Below are positions 24,232-31,488 of a stretch of DNA of 53,108 nt, piece after piece. Below the pieces are notes generated by a model. That model saw only the letters and a program-made list of their open reading frames with translations, was not told the DNA's origin and ran no database searches. Within the stretch, counting starts at the first letter, position 1, and every line of letters starts with the position of its first letter. The stretch lies in the NCBI RefSeq assembly GCF_902706225.1, contig NZ_CACSKB010000027.1, positions 1-53,108 of the forward strand, in the 5' to 3' direction. The position numbers were made by a program, and so were the translations under genes. This DNA comes from Microbacterium sp. 18062 (lineage in GTDB: Bacteria; Actinomycetota; Actinomycetes; Actinomycetales; Microbacteriaceae).

Positions 24232-24348
24232 ATGTCCACGTCTCAGCCCATCCAGCTCCAGCCCGCCCCGGTCGAGGGGGAGGCCCTGCTCCCGGTCGTC
24301 GACGCACCCGCCGGATGCTGCGGCGGCGGTGCCTGCAGCACCTCCTGA
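24232..24348 (+). CDS. 38-residue peptide with C-terminal Cys/Gly motif
   Basis: The first part is acidic and Pro/Gln-rich (QPIQLQPAPVEGEALLPVVD), and the C-terminus is APAGCCGGGACSTS, placing three cysteines in a CCGGGAC block typical of metal-binding or thiol motifs. A ggtggag element lies 6 bases before the ATG, and a TAGGGT -10-like box overlaps it. It is downstream of the arsenate reductase terminator, so it has its own transcript. I do not recognise a named family. The well-formed start signals and non-random end support translation. Confidence 0.55.
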   Translation: MSTSQPIQLQPAPVEGEALLPVVDAPAGCCGGGACSTS

Positions 24349-24358
24349 GCGCGCGCAC

Positions 24359-24907
24359 TCAGGTCGTCTGACCCGAGTGCTTCCCCTCGCCGATCTCCTC
24401 GATCACCTTCGCGTTGAACGCGGGCAGATCGTCGGGCGTGCGGCTCGAGACGAGACCCGCGTCGACCACGACCTCCTCGTCGACCCACGTCGCGCCGGCG
24501 TTGCGCAGGTCGGTCTTGAGGCTCGGATAGCTCGTCAGCGTGCGACCCTCGAGCACATCCGCCTCGACGAGCGTCCACGCCGCGTGGCAGATGGCGCCCA
24601 CCGGCTTGTGCTGGGCGAAGAAGTCCTTCGCGAACGCCACCGAGGGCTCGTCCATCCGCAGGTGGTCGGCATTGACGACACCGCCCGGCAGCACGAGCGC
24701 GTCGAAGTCCGCGGCGACCGCGTCGGAGACGTCGAGGTCGACGTTCTGCAGGTGCCCGTTCTTGCCCTCGACCGCTCCCGCCTTCGGCGAGACCAGCACC
24801 GCCGTCGCGCCGGCGACCCGCACGGCGCTCCACGGCGAGGTGAGCTCGCTGTCTTCGTATCCGTCCGTCGCGAGGAACGCGACCTTCTTTCCCGTGAGAT
24901 CCGTCAT
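24359..24907 (-). CDS. DJ-1/PfpI family protein (type 1 glutamine amidotransferase-like, YhbO/YraA-like)
   Basis: 182 residues of a single DJ-1/PfpI domain. The nucleophilic Cys is in VGAICHAAWTLVEA with the family's CHA motif, and the acidic partner lies in DGYEDSELTSPW. Such proteins act in general stress, as deglycase-like or chaperone-type enzymes; in vivo substrates are debated. I chose ATG 24907, which follows a leaderless -10 box, over an in-frame ATG 9 bases upstream. Confidence 0.88.
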   Translation of the reverse strand: MTDLTGKKVAFLATDGYEDSELTSPWSAVRVAGATAVLVSPKAGAVEGKNGHLQNVDLDVSDAVAADFDALVLPGGVVNADHLRMDEPSVAFAKDFFAQHKPVGAICHAAWTLVEADVLEGRTLTSYPSLKTDLRNAGATWVDEEVVVDAGLVSSRTPDDLPAFNAKVIEEIGEGKHSGQTT

Positions 24908-24914
24908 GCCCGCC

Positions 24915-24920
24915 ACGCTA
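24915..24920 (-). promoter_or_regulatory. -10 box for a leaderless DJ-1/PfpI transcript
   Basis: Read on the minus strand, TAGCGT is followed by ggcgggc and the ATG at 24907. The spacer matches the one in front of the GNAT gene. Confidence 0.5.
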
Positions 24921-24967
24921 GGCGACGGGCACGAGGGATCGGCCGGGGTTGACAGCGACCGGCGGGG

Positions 24968-26470
24968 TCAGTGGGCCATCGGCACGCCGACGCTGTCGGC
25001 GGGCTTGCGGATGAAGAACGCCGTCACGATCGTGGGGATGGCGACGATCGCCGCGAACAGGAACGCTCCGCGCGCGCCGGCCGCCCATGCCGCCCCCTCG
25101 GTGGCCGCGCCGGCGACGTAGCCGGCGTTCATGATCGTGATCATCACGGCGATCCCGGCTGCGCCCGCCACCTGCTGCACGGTGCTCACGATGGCGCTGC
25201 CGTGCGAGTAGAACCGGGGCTCCAGCGAGCCGAGCGAGGCGGTGAACAGCGGGGTGAACGACATGGCCAGCCCGATGGACAGCAGCGTCTGCGTGATCAG
25301 GAGCTCCCAGACCGGGGTGCTCTCGCTCAGGGTCGTGAACAGCCACAGCAGCGCGACGACCAGGATCGAGCCGGGAACCAGCAGCACCCGCGGGCCCCAG
25401 CGGTCGTAGATGCGGCCGATAAGCGGGCCGGCGAGACCCATCGCGAGCGAGCCGGGCAGCACGATCAGGCCGGTCTCGAGGGGGCTCAGGGCCATCGCGT
25501 TCTGCGCGAAGAGCGGCAGCACGGTGATCGTGCCGAAGAACGCGAGCGAGATGACCGCGAAGTGCGCGACCGAGATCGTGAAGTTCACCGATCGGAAGAC
25601 GCGGAGGTCGAGGAGGGCATCGTCGCGCCGCTGCAGCAGCAGCTGGCGCCATACGAAGAGGGCGAGCGACACGACGCCGACGGACAGCGAGATCCACAGC
25701 GTCAGCGACGAGACGGCGGAGGCCTCCGCCGCCGCCTCCGTGCTCCCTCCGTGCGCGGACCCGCCGCCGATCTGGCTGAGACCGTAGACGAGGCCGCCGA
25801 AGCCGAACGCCGACAGGATGATCGACGCGACGTCTACCCGCGCGTGGCTGCGCTCGCCGATGTTGTGGATCCAGCGGGCGCCCACCGCGAGGGCGATGAT
25901 CGAGATCGGCAGCACGACGCCGAAGATCCAGCGCCAGCTGAACGTGTCGAGGATGAAGCCGGACAGCGTCGGGCCGATTGCCGGGGCGAGGGCCATGACG
26001 ATGCTGATGCGACCCATCATCCGGCCGCGGGCGTGAGCGGGGACGATCGTCATCACGGTCGTCATGAGCAAGGGCATCATGATCGCGGTGCCCGACGCCT
26101 GCACGACACGCGCCACCAGCAGCACCTCGAACCCGGGGGCGAGGAACGCGATGAGCGTGCCGGCGCTGAACAGCGACATGGCCGTGATGAAGACGGTGCG
26201 CGTGCCCAGCCGCTGCAGCAGGAAACCCGTGATCGGGATCACGACGGCCATCGTGAGCATGAAGGCGGTGGTGAGCCACTGGGCGAGCACGGCGTCGATG
26301 CCGAGATCGGTGATCAGATGCGGGATCGCGACGCCCATCGTCGTCTCGTTGAGGATGGCGACGAACGCGGCGGCGAGCAGCAGCCAGATGACGCGGTTGT
26401 CGTTGCGCGGAACCGGGTTGCCGGCGGTGCTCACAGGAAGGGATCCGGTGTGGGCGGCGTCGACGTGCAT
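24968..26470 (-). CDS. MFS multidrug transporter (DHA2/EmrB-like)
   Basis: 500 residues with about 14 transmembrane helices. Key stretches are FVAILNETTMGVAIPHLITDLGI (helix 1 motif D type), the RLGTRTVF loop after helix 2, and the antiporter motif in MALAPAIGPTLSGFILDTFSWRWIF. A long insertion rich in Gly/Ala/Glu (GGGSAHGGSTEAAAEA) lies in a central loop. Proton-driven drug exporter; substrate unknown. aggag precedes the ATG at good distance. No linked regulator is visible: the LuxR gene upstream is on the same strand, 185 bp away. Confidence 0.92.
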   Translation of the reverse strand: MHVDAAHTGSLPVSTAGNPVPRNDNRVIWLLLAAAFVAILNETTMGVAIPHLITDLGIDAVLAQWLTTAFMLTMAVVIPITGFLLQRLGTRTVFITAMSLFSAGTLIAFLAPGFEVLLVARVVQASGTAIMMPLLMTTVMTIVPAHARGRMMGRISIVMALAPAIGPTLSGFILDTFSWRWIFGVVLPISIIALAVGARWIHNIGERSHARVDVASIILSAFGFGGLVYGLSQIGGGSAHGGSTEAAAEASAVSSLTLWISLSVGVVSLALFVWRQLLLQRRDDALLDLRVFRSVNFTISVAHFAVISLAFFGTITVLPLFAQNAMALSPLETGLIVLPGSLAMGLAGPLIGRIYDRWGPRVLLVPGSILVVALLWLFTTLSESTPVWELLITQTLLSIGLAMSFTPLFTASLGSLEPRFYSHGSAIVSTVQQVAGAAGIAVMITIMNAGYVAGAATEGAAWAAGARGAFLFAAIVAIPTIVTAFFIRKPADSVGVPMAH

Positions 26471-26655
26471 CGTCGTCTCCTTCGAGAGGCGGGGATGGTG
26501 GGGATGGCTGCCGGAACCGGCCGATGTCCACCCTAACCGCCTTATCCGACACGGCATTCCCGATCCGCCGGCCGACTCGTGCACGTCGCCGGTCGCTCGG
26601 GGCGCGCCGGTGGTCGTCGTCGATGTCGGCGCGGTGATCTCGAAGCAGCCCGGCG

Positions 26656-29133
26656 TCAGCCGTCCAGCTTGCGGGCGAGGCCGGCGCGTGAGCGCAGGCC
26701 TCGCTTGCGCAGGATCCGGGCGACGTGGTCCTCGACCGTCCGGGGGCTCAGATACAGGCGCTCCGCGATCTCCCGGTTGGTCAAGCCGTTCGCCACCAGA
26801 TCTGCGACCTCGCGCTCGCGCGATGTGAGGTGCGCTTGGGCGGGCGGATCCGCCGCTTCGACGAACTTCCTGAGCCATGCGCGCGCGTTCCTGACATACA
26901 GTGGCGCACCAGCGTCCGTGAAATGTGCGACGGCCGCGAGGGCCGCGGCCTCTGCGTCGGCCGTTCGGCCCGTCGCGCGCAGGACCTCGGCTCGGAAAAG
27001 TGCGCCCTGTCCGGTGAGGTAGGGGACGCCGAACCGCTCGCCGAGCGCGATGGCGTGATCCGAGTGACGTTGCGCGGCGGCGATGTCGCCGTGGCGCAGG
27101 GCGAGCTCGCCCAGGCCGATGTGATTCTGGATGACGAACACATCGCCGTCCTCTGCGACCAGGACGGATCTGTCGATCGGGATGCCGAAGCGGATCTCGA
27201 CCCGGGCGCGGAACAGCTCCACCACGCGTCGCCACCACCACGTCGTGGGGGGTCTGAGGGCTGCGAGACGGCGGTACCACTTCTCGGTGGCCTCGCGATC
27301 GGGCGCGGCGACGAGAGCGGCGGTGGTTGCGAGCGGGACGACCTCGGGCCAGTCGTATCGCTCGGCTGCGTCGATCGCCTGCTCCGCGAGCTCCTCCGCC
27401 TCTGCGCCGCGATCGAGCGGGATGTAGAGGAACGCCAGGATGCAGTAGAGGTGGGGAAGCGCGTGAAAGCGGCCGTTGCGCTCCGCGAGACGGATCGCCC
27501 GCTCGACGAACGTGACGCCTCCCCTGAAGTCGCCGACCATGTGCGCGCTCCATCCGGCCGCGGTGACCGCCTCGATGACGGGGAGCATGTCGGAAGCTGC
27601 GAGCGAGAGGAAGCCGTCACGAGCGGTCTCGTACGGCTCGCGCGCACGGACGACGTCGCCATGCCGCAGATGCGCCAGCGCCGTGAGCGCCGAGAGCGCG
27701 GCGGCGACGCCGGGCGGGGCGGGGACTCCCGCGGCTCTGACGATGAGGGAGGGGTCCTGCGCCCCTTCGTGCATCACCATCAGGGTTGCGGCCTCGACGG
27801 CGATCTCCGGGTGTCCCTCCCCGTCGGTGACCTCGCGGACGAGCTCGACGGCCTCATCGGGCCGGCCCTGGATCCGCAGCGACTGGATGAGCAGCGCCGA
27901 TGCCTCCTTCGACACGTCGCCGTCGGCGAGGAGCGTGCGGAGCAGTTCCTCGCCCTGGCCCGGCCGCCCGTCGATCAGCAGTGCGCGCGCGAGGAGCAGA
28001 TCCCGGTCTCGGTGCGGGATGCGGCGGGTCCTCTCGAGCAGCTTGAGTGCGCTGTGGGGGGCCGTTGGCATGACCGTCGATGCAGCATGCATCAGAGCGT
28101 CGAGCTCCGCTTCGGTGAGATACGCACCGAGGTGGCGCAGATGAACGGCGCCGTCGAGTGACCCGCTCATCTGCGCGGCGGCGGCGCGGTGCATCCGCCG
28201 CCGTGTGGCGGCGTCCATGTCGCGATACGCCGCGGCGCGGATCAGGGGATGAAGGATCTCGAGCTGCCGGGGATCGGTGAGACCTCGTGCCGCGAGCTCA
28301 TCGGACGCCTCGAGCAGCGACGCGTCGGCCATCCCCGTGAGCGCGGCGAGGGCCGAGGGCGGCGGCGCAGGTGCGAGGGACAGCGCGTGCAGGAGCGTCC
28401 GCGCACCGACGGGGAGGAGGGCTATCTCGGTCCTCAGGGTGTCGTCGATGCTGCTGGGGCCGAGATCGGCGAGTGCCTCGTCGTCTGCGGTGCTCCAGTC
28501 CGGTGAGGTCCCGCGACCCTCGGCGAGAAGCCGGAGGAACAGCGGGTTCCCCCCGGCCAGGCGCAGGATCTCGGGATCGCTCGAGCCGTACTGCGCCAGC
28601 AGCCGACGCGACGCATCCTCGTCCAGAGGAGCGAGCGTGAGGCGGGAGACGCGGAGACCTCCGCGCGTCGCCGCGTACGGAAGGAGTTTCGGCGCGAGCG
28701 AGGACCTGTGGGCGAAGACGAACGAGGTTCCCCCGGGAAGCGGATCGGACAGGAGCGCCGCGAGCATGTCGAGGGAGTCCTGGTCCAACCAATGCGCATC
28801 GTCGATCACGAGAAGGGCGGGCGCCTCGCCGAGCGCATGCCGGATGCGCTGCCGGAGCGTGCGCATCGAGGCGCCTTCCGCGAGCAGGAGCGGCAGGTCG
28901 GCGTCGAGCAGCGTCTCCACGATGCCGCGGATGCCGTCGAGGGGGATGTGCGCGAGTCTTTCGCCGCCGCGTGCGAAGAGGACGCGCGGCAGGTCGTGCG
29001 AGGCGAGCAGCTCCGCGAGCAGCGCGGTCTTGCCCACCCCGATGGCACCGTCCAGGAAGACCACGGCCGCGCCGCCCCGATCGGTGGCGATCGCGGCTCG
29101 CAGACGAGTCAGATCCTCCTGCCTGCCGATCAC
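26656..29133 (-). CDS. Large LuxR-family (LAL/MalT-like) transcriptional regulator
   Basis: 825 residues from a GTG at 29133. In-frame GTGs reach back to 29277 (873 residues), so the start is uncertain. The N-terminal STAND-type ATPase has Walker A GAIGVGKTALL and Walker B LLVIDDAHWLDQDSLD. A long helical TPR-like middle region follows, and the C-terminal LuxR helix-turn-helix reads LTSREREVADLVANGLTNREIAERLYLSPRTVEDHVARILRK. Such regulators bind ATP and an inducer, oligomerise and activate transcription. It is divergent from the Lon-domain lipoprotein; a palindrome between them is a plausible binding site. Confidence 0.9.
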   Translation of the reverse strand: MIGRQEDLTRLRAAIATDRGGAAVVFLDGAIGVGKTALLAELLASHDLPRVLFARGGERLAHIPLDGIRGIVETLLDADLPLLLAEGASMRTLRQRIRHALGEAPALLVIDDAHWLDQDSLDMLAALLSDPLPGGTSFVFAHRSSLAPKLLPYAATRGGLRVSRLTLAPLDEDASRRLLAQYGSSDPEILRLAGGNPLFLRLLAEGRGTSPDWSTADDEALADLGPSSIDDTLRTEIALLPVGARTLLHALSLAPAPPPSALAALTGMADASLLEASDELAARGLTDPRQLEILHPLIRAAAYRDMDAATRRRMHRAAAAQMSGSLDGAVHLRHLGAYLTEAELDALMHAASTVMPTAPHSALKLLERTRRIPHRDRDLLLARALLIDGRPGQGEELLRTLLADGDVSKEASALLIQSLRIQGRPDEAVELVREVTDGEGHPEIAVEAATLMVMHEGAQDPSLIVRAAGVPAPPGVAAALSALTALAHLRHGDVVRAREPYETARDGFLSLAASDMLPVIEAVTAAGWSAHMVGDFRGGVTFVERAIRLAERNGRFHALPHLYCILAFLYIPLDRGAEAEELAEQAIDAAERYDWPEVVPLATTAALVAAPDREATEKWYRRLAALRPPTTWWWRRVVELFRARVEIRFGIPIDRSVLVAEDGDVFVIQNHIGLGELALRHGDIAAAQRHSDHAIALGERFGVPYLTGQGALFRAEVLRATGRTADAEAAALAAVAHFTDAGAPLYVRNARAWLRKFVEAADPPAQAHLTSREREVADLVANGLTNREIAERLYLSPRTVEDHVARILRKRGLRSRAGLARKLDG

Positions 29134-29349
29134 CCTTTCCGACCGCCCTCTCGTTCCGGGCTCTCGAGGGGGGCTCGTCGGGTGCGGGAGAACGAGGGGT
29201 GCGCCCAGCACATTGCACTGACGCTCGAACGCTCTCCGATCATTCTCGACTCCCTGTGATGCATGAGTACTCAGCACACTAGCGTTCGGGTCGCCCTTCG
29301 CCCGGCGTCGACGGAGGACCTGGCGGCTCCGGGACGCACCCGACGATTC

Positions 29350-29363
29350 CCGTAGTTCTACGG
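29350..29363. promoter_or_regulatory. Palindrome, candidate LAL regulator site
   Basis: CCGTAG-TT-CTACGG is a perfect inverted repeat in the gap between the LAL regulator and the lipoprotein gene. It lies about 25 bases upstream of a -10-like TAAGGT at 29389-29394, so a bound activator would overlap the -35 region of the lipoprotein promoter. Confidence 0.5.
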
Positions 29364-29430
29364 ATATATCGGCGAGGTCGTGGGGTCATAAGGTGGGGCC
29401 CGACCGCTCCGACACTCGACAGGATCCCGC

Positions 29431-31431
29431 ATGATCACCAAGCAACGACGCTTGTCGCGCGTGTTCGCGATCATCACCTCCGCCGCCCCGGTCGTCGACT
29501 CGAGCCAGGACACGACGAGCAGGATCCGGCACGCGCGGGTGCGGCGACCGGTCGCCGCGATGCTCGCCGCCGCGGTGGTCGCGACAGCAGGAGGGTGCGC
29601 GGCCGACGGGCCCGAGACCGACGAGATCACGATCACCTGGCTGGCGTTCACCGCCGCCGGCGAGGGGACGACGGGTGAGACGGTCATCAGCCGGAGGGCT
29701 CCGGAGGAGGCCGGCGACTTCCGTGTCGAGTTCTCCGCGAACGAGGTCGGCGGCATCGGGACCCAGTCCCAGGCAGGCGCGTGGAACGCCGCGATCGTCT
29801 CGACGATCCTGACGAGCGCGCCGCTCGAGGGAGAGTTCCGGTTCGAGACGAGCGGATGGATCGACGGTCCGAGCGCGGGCGCTCTCACGACCGCCGGGCT
29901 CATCGCGCTGGATCGCGGCGACGAGTTCCTGGAGAACGTCACGATGACGGGCACGATCAACGCCACCGGCACGGTCGGACCGGTGGGGGGCATCCCGGAG
30001 AAGATCGCCGGAGCCGCCGATGCCGGCTTCGAGAAGATCCTCATTCCTCTCGGGCAGCGGAACTCCGCGGACGCCGACGGCGCGACCGTGGACGTCGTGA
30101 GAGAGGGGGAGCGCCTCGGCGTCGAGGTGGTCGAGGTGGGCGACATCTACGAGGCCTACACCCATCTGACCGGCGAGAGCATCGATTTCGAGTCCGGTGC
30201 GCGCGACCCGAGGCTCGACAATCGCTCGTACGACAAGCTCAAGCCACAGGTCGACATCACCTTCAACCGCTACGACGACGCCGAGGCGAGGTTGCAGCGG
30301 CTGCCCGCCGAGGTGCAGGCGGTGTTCGTGCAGTCGGGCGTCCTCGACCTCATCCGGGGATATCACGAGGAAGCAGTCGGTCTGCAGCAGCAGGGCCTTC
30401 AAGCCGGTGCGTACAACCTCGTCAACCAGGCCGCGGCCGCGCTCGAGGGGATCGTCGCGACGGGCGAGCTCCTGCAGCCCATCTTCTCCCAGGGCGTCGG
30501 GGGTATCCCGGTCTTCTTCGAACAGGCGCTGGACATCTCGTCCGCGGAGCGCACCTTCTTCGCGTTCCTGGACCAGATGTCCACCTTCGAGCCGCACACG
30601 ATCTCCGACGCAGAGGGGCTGGTGCGCGCCTACGCGAACGTTTTCGACGCCTATGCGCTTCTCGTCTTCGCCAGTCAAGACCTCCAGAGCCTCAGCGTTG
30701 ACTGGGCGAACGGAACGATCGGGTCCGCGGACGAGCTGTTCGCGCGCCTGGTGACGCCCGTCTACTGGGCGGAGCTGGCCGAGGCGCAGATCGCGGCGGC
30801 CGGTGTCACGCTCGAGGTCGGACGGGACAACCCCGGCGCGGAGCTGTCGGAGGACGTCGACCTCGCCCAGGTCGGCAGCTTCTTCCGCCGTGGCGCGGAG
30901 GCGAACTTCGCCACGTTCGAGGAGGTCGTCGTGGCAGATCTCGCCGACGCCCGCGGGTTCAGCCGGGAGGCCGCCCTGAACCTGCTGGCGTCCGTGGACT
31001 CGAGCGTCGCCGCAGCCTTGGTCGAGGCGAACGTGCAGGCCGCGATCTCGGACTACATCGGGTCGGACAAGGCCAACGCGCAGTATGCGACTCTGGGCTA
31101 CGGTCTCAGCAACTATGTCCGCAACCAGATGCTCGTCGACAAGTACTACAACAACGCCGAACTCGACAACCTGCTGAACATCACCGGTGTGCGCTTCGAC
31201 GCCGTCCTGGGGCGCGCGCTGGATCTCGGACGCGACCAGCTCGGCGCCGAGATCGAGTTGCTGCGTGCGGCGGAGACGGAGCCGGTCCTGGGGGTGGCGA
31301 GCTATGAGACCGCCGCGATCCTTCGCCGCGGGGACGTGAACGAGCAGTTCTCGGCGATCGGCGTGTACAACCAGGCGTTCCTCACCGCGAGAGTGCTGCG
31401 GTACCTCGGTGGCCTGATCGAGGCCGACTGA
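29431..31431 (+). CDS. Predicted lipoprotein with Lon-type (S16) protease domain
   Basis: 666 residues. A signal peptide (RRPVAAMLAAAVVATAGGC) ends in a lipobox-like site at Cys56, so the protein should be anchored outside the membrane. Residues about 60-245 form a Lon C-terminal type domain: the catalytic Ser is Ser148 in IDGPSAGALTTAG and the catalytic Lys is Lys191 in GPVGGIPEKIAGA. Their 43-residue spacing equals that of E. coli Lon (679 and 722). There is no AAA+ module. Residues about 255-666 are mostly helical with no recognised domain. The first 36 residues look foreign to a signal peptide; an in-frame GTG at 29539 would start just before it. ATG 29431 has aggat upstream. Confidence 0.82.
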   Translation: MITKQRRLSRVFAIITSAAPVVDSSQDTTSRIRHARVRRPVAAMLAAAVVATAGGCAADGPETDEITITWLAFTAAGEGTTGETVISRRAPEEAGDFRVEFSANEVGGIGTQSQAGAWNAAIVSTILTSAPLEGEFRFETSGWIDGPSAGALTTAGLIALDRGDEFLENVTMTGTINATGTVGPVGGIPEKIAGAADAGFEKILIPLGQRNSADADGATVDVVREGERLGVEVVEVGDIYEAYTHLTGESIDFESGARDPRLDNRSYDKLKPQVDITFNRYDDAEARLQRLPAEVQAVFVQSGVLDLIRGYHEEAVGLQQQGLQAGAYNLVNQAAAALEGIVATGELLQPIFSQGVGGIPVFFEQALDISSAERTFFAFLDQMSTFEPHTISDAEGLVRAYANVFDAYALLVFASQDLQSLSVDWANGTIGSADELFARLVTPVYWAELAEAQIAAAGVTLEVGRDNPGAELSEDVDLAQVGSFFRRGAEANFATFEEVVVADLADARGFSREAALNLLASVDSSVAAALVEANVQAAISDYIGSDKANAQYATLGYGLSNYVRNQMLVDKYYNNAELDNLLNITGVRFDAVLGRALDLGRDQLGAEIELLRAAETEPVLGVASYETAAILRRGDVNEQFSAIGVYNQAFLTARVLRYLGGLIEAD

Positions 31432-31438
31432 TCGGGAA

Positions 31439-31472
31439 CCCGTTCACTCGCCGGAACCGACGTCGGAACGGG
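31439..31472 (+). terminator. Possible terminator after the Lon-domain lipoprotein
   Basis: CCCGTTC (31439-31445) and GAACGGG (31466-31472) pair, with an inner palindrome ccgacgtcgg. The stem is interrupted, so this is tentative. Confidence 0.4.
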
Positions 31473-31476
31473 CTCC

Positions 31477-31482
31477 TAAGCT
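31477..31482 (+). promoter_or_regulatory. -10 box for a leaderless ABC exporter transcript
   Basis: TAAGCT ends 6 bases before the ATG at 31489 with no ribosome binding site between. Confidence 0.5.
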
Positions 31483-31488
31483 GATGCG

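Noticed and set aside
26471..27553. Fusion of the MFS gene with upstream open frame to give an 861-residue protein
   Set aside because: The upstream part is a shadow of the LuxR regulator; the MFS gene has a good ribosome binding site at the ATG 26470.
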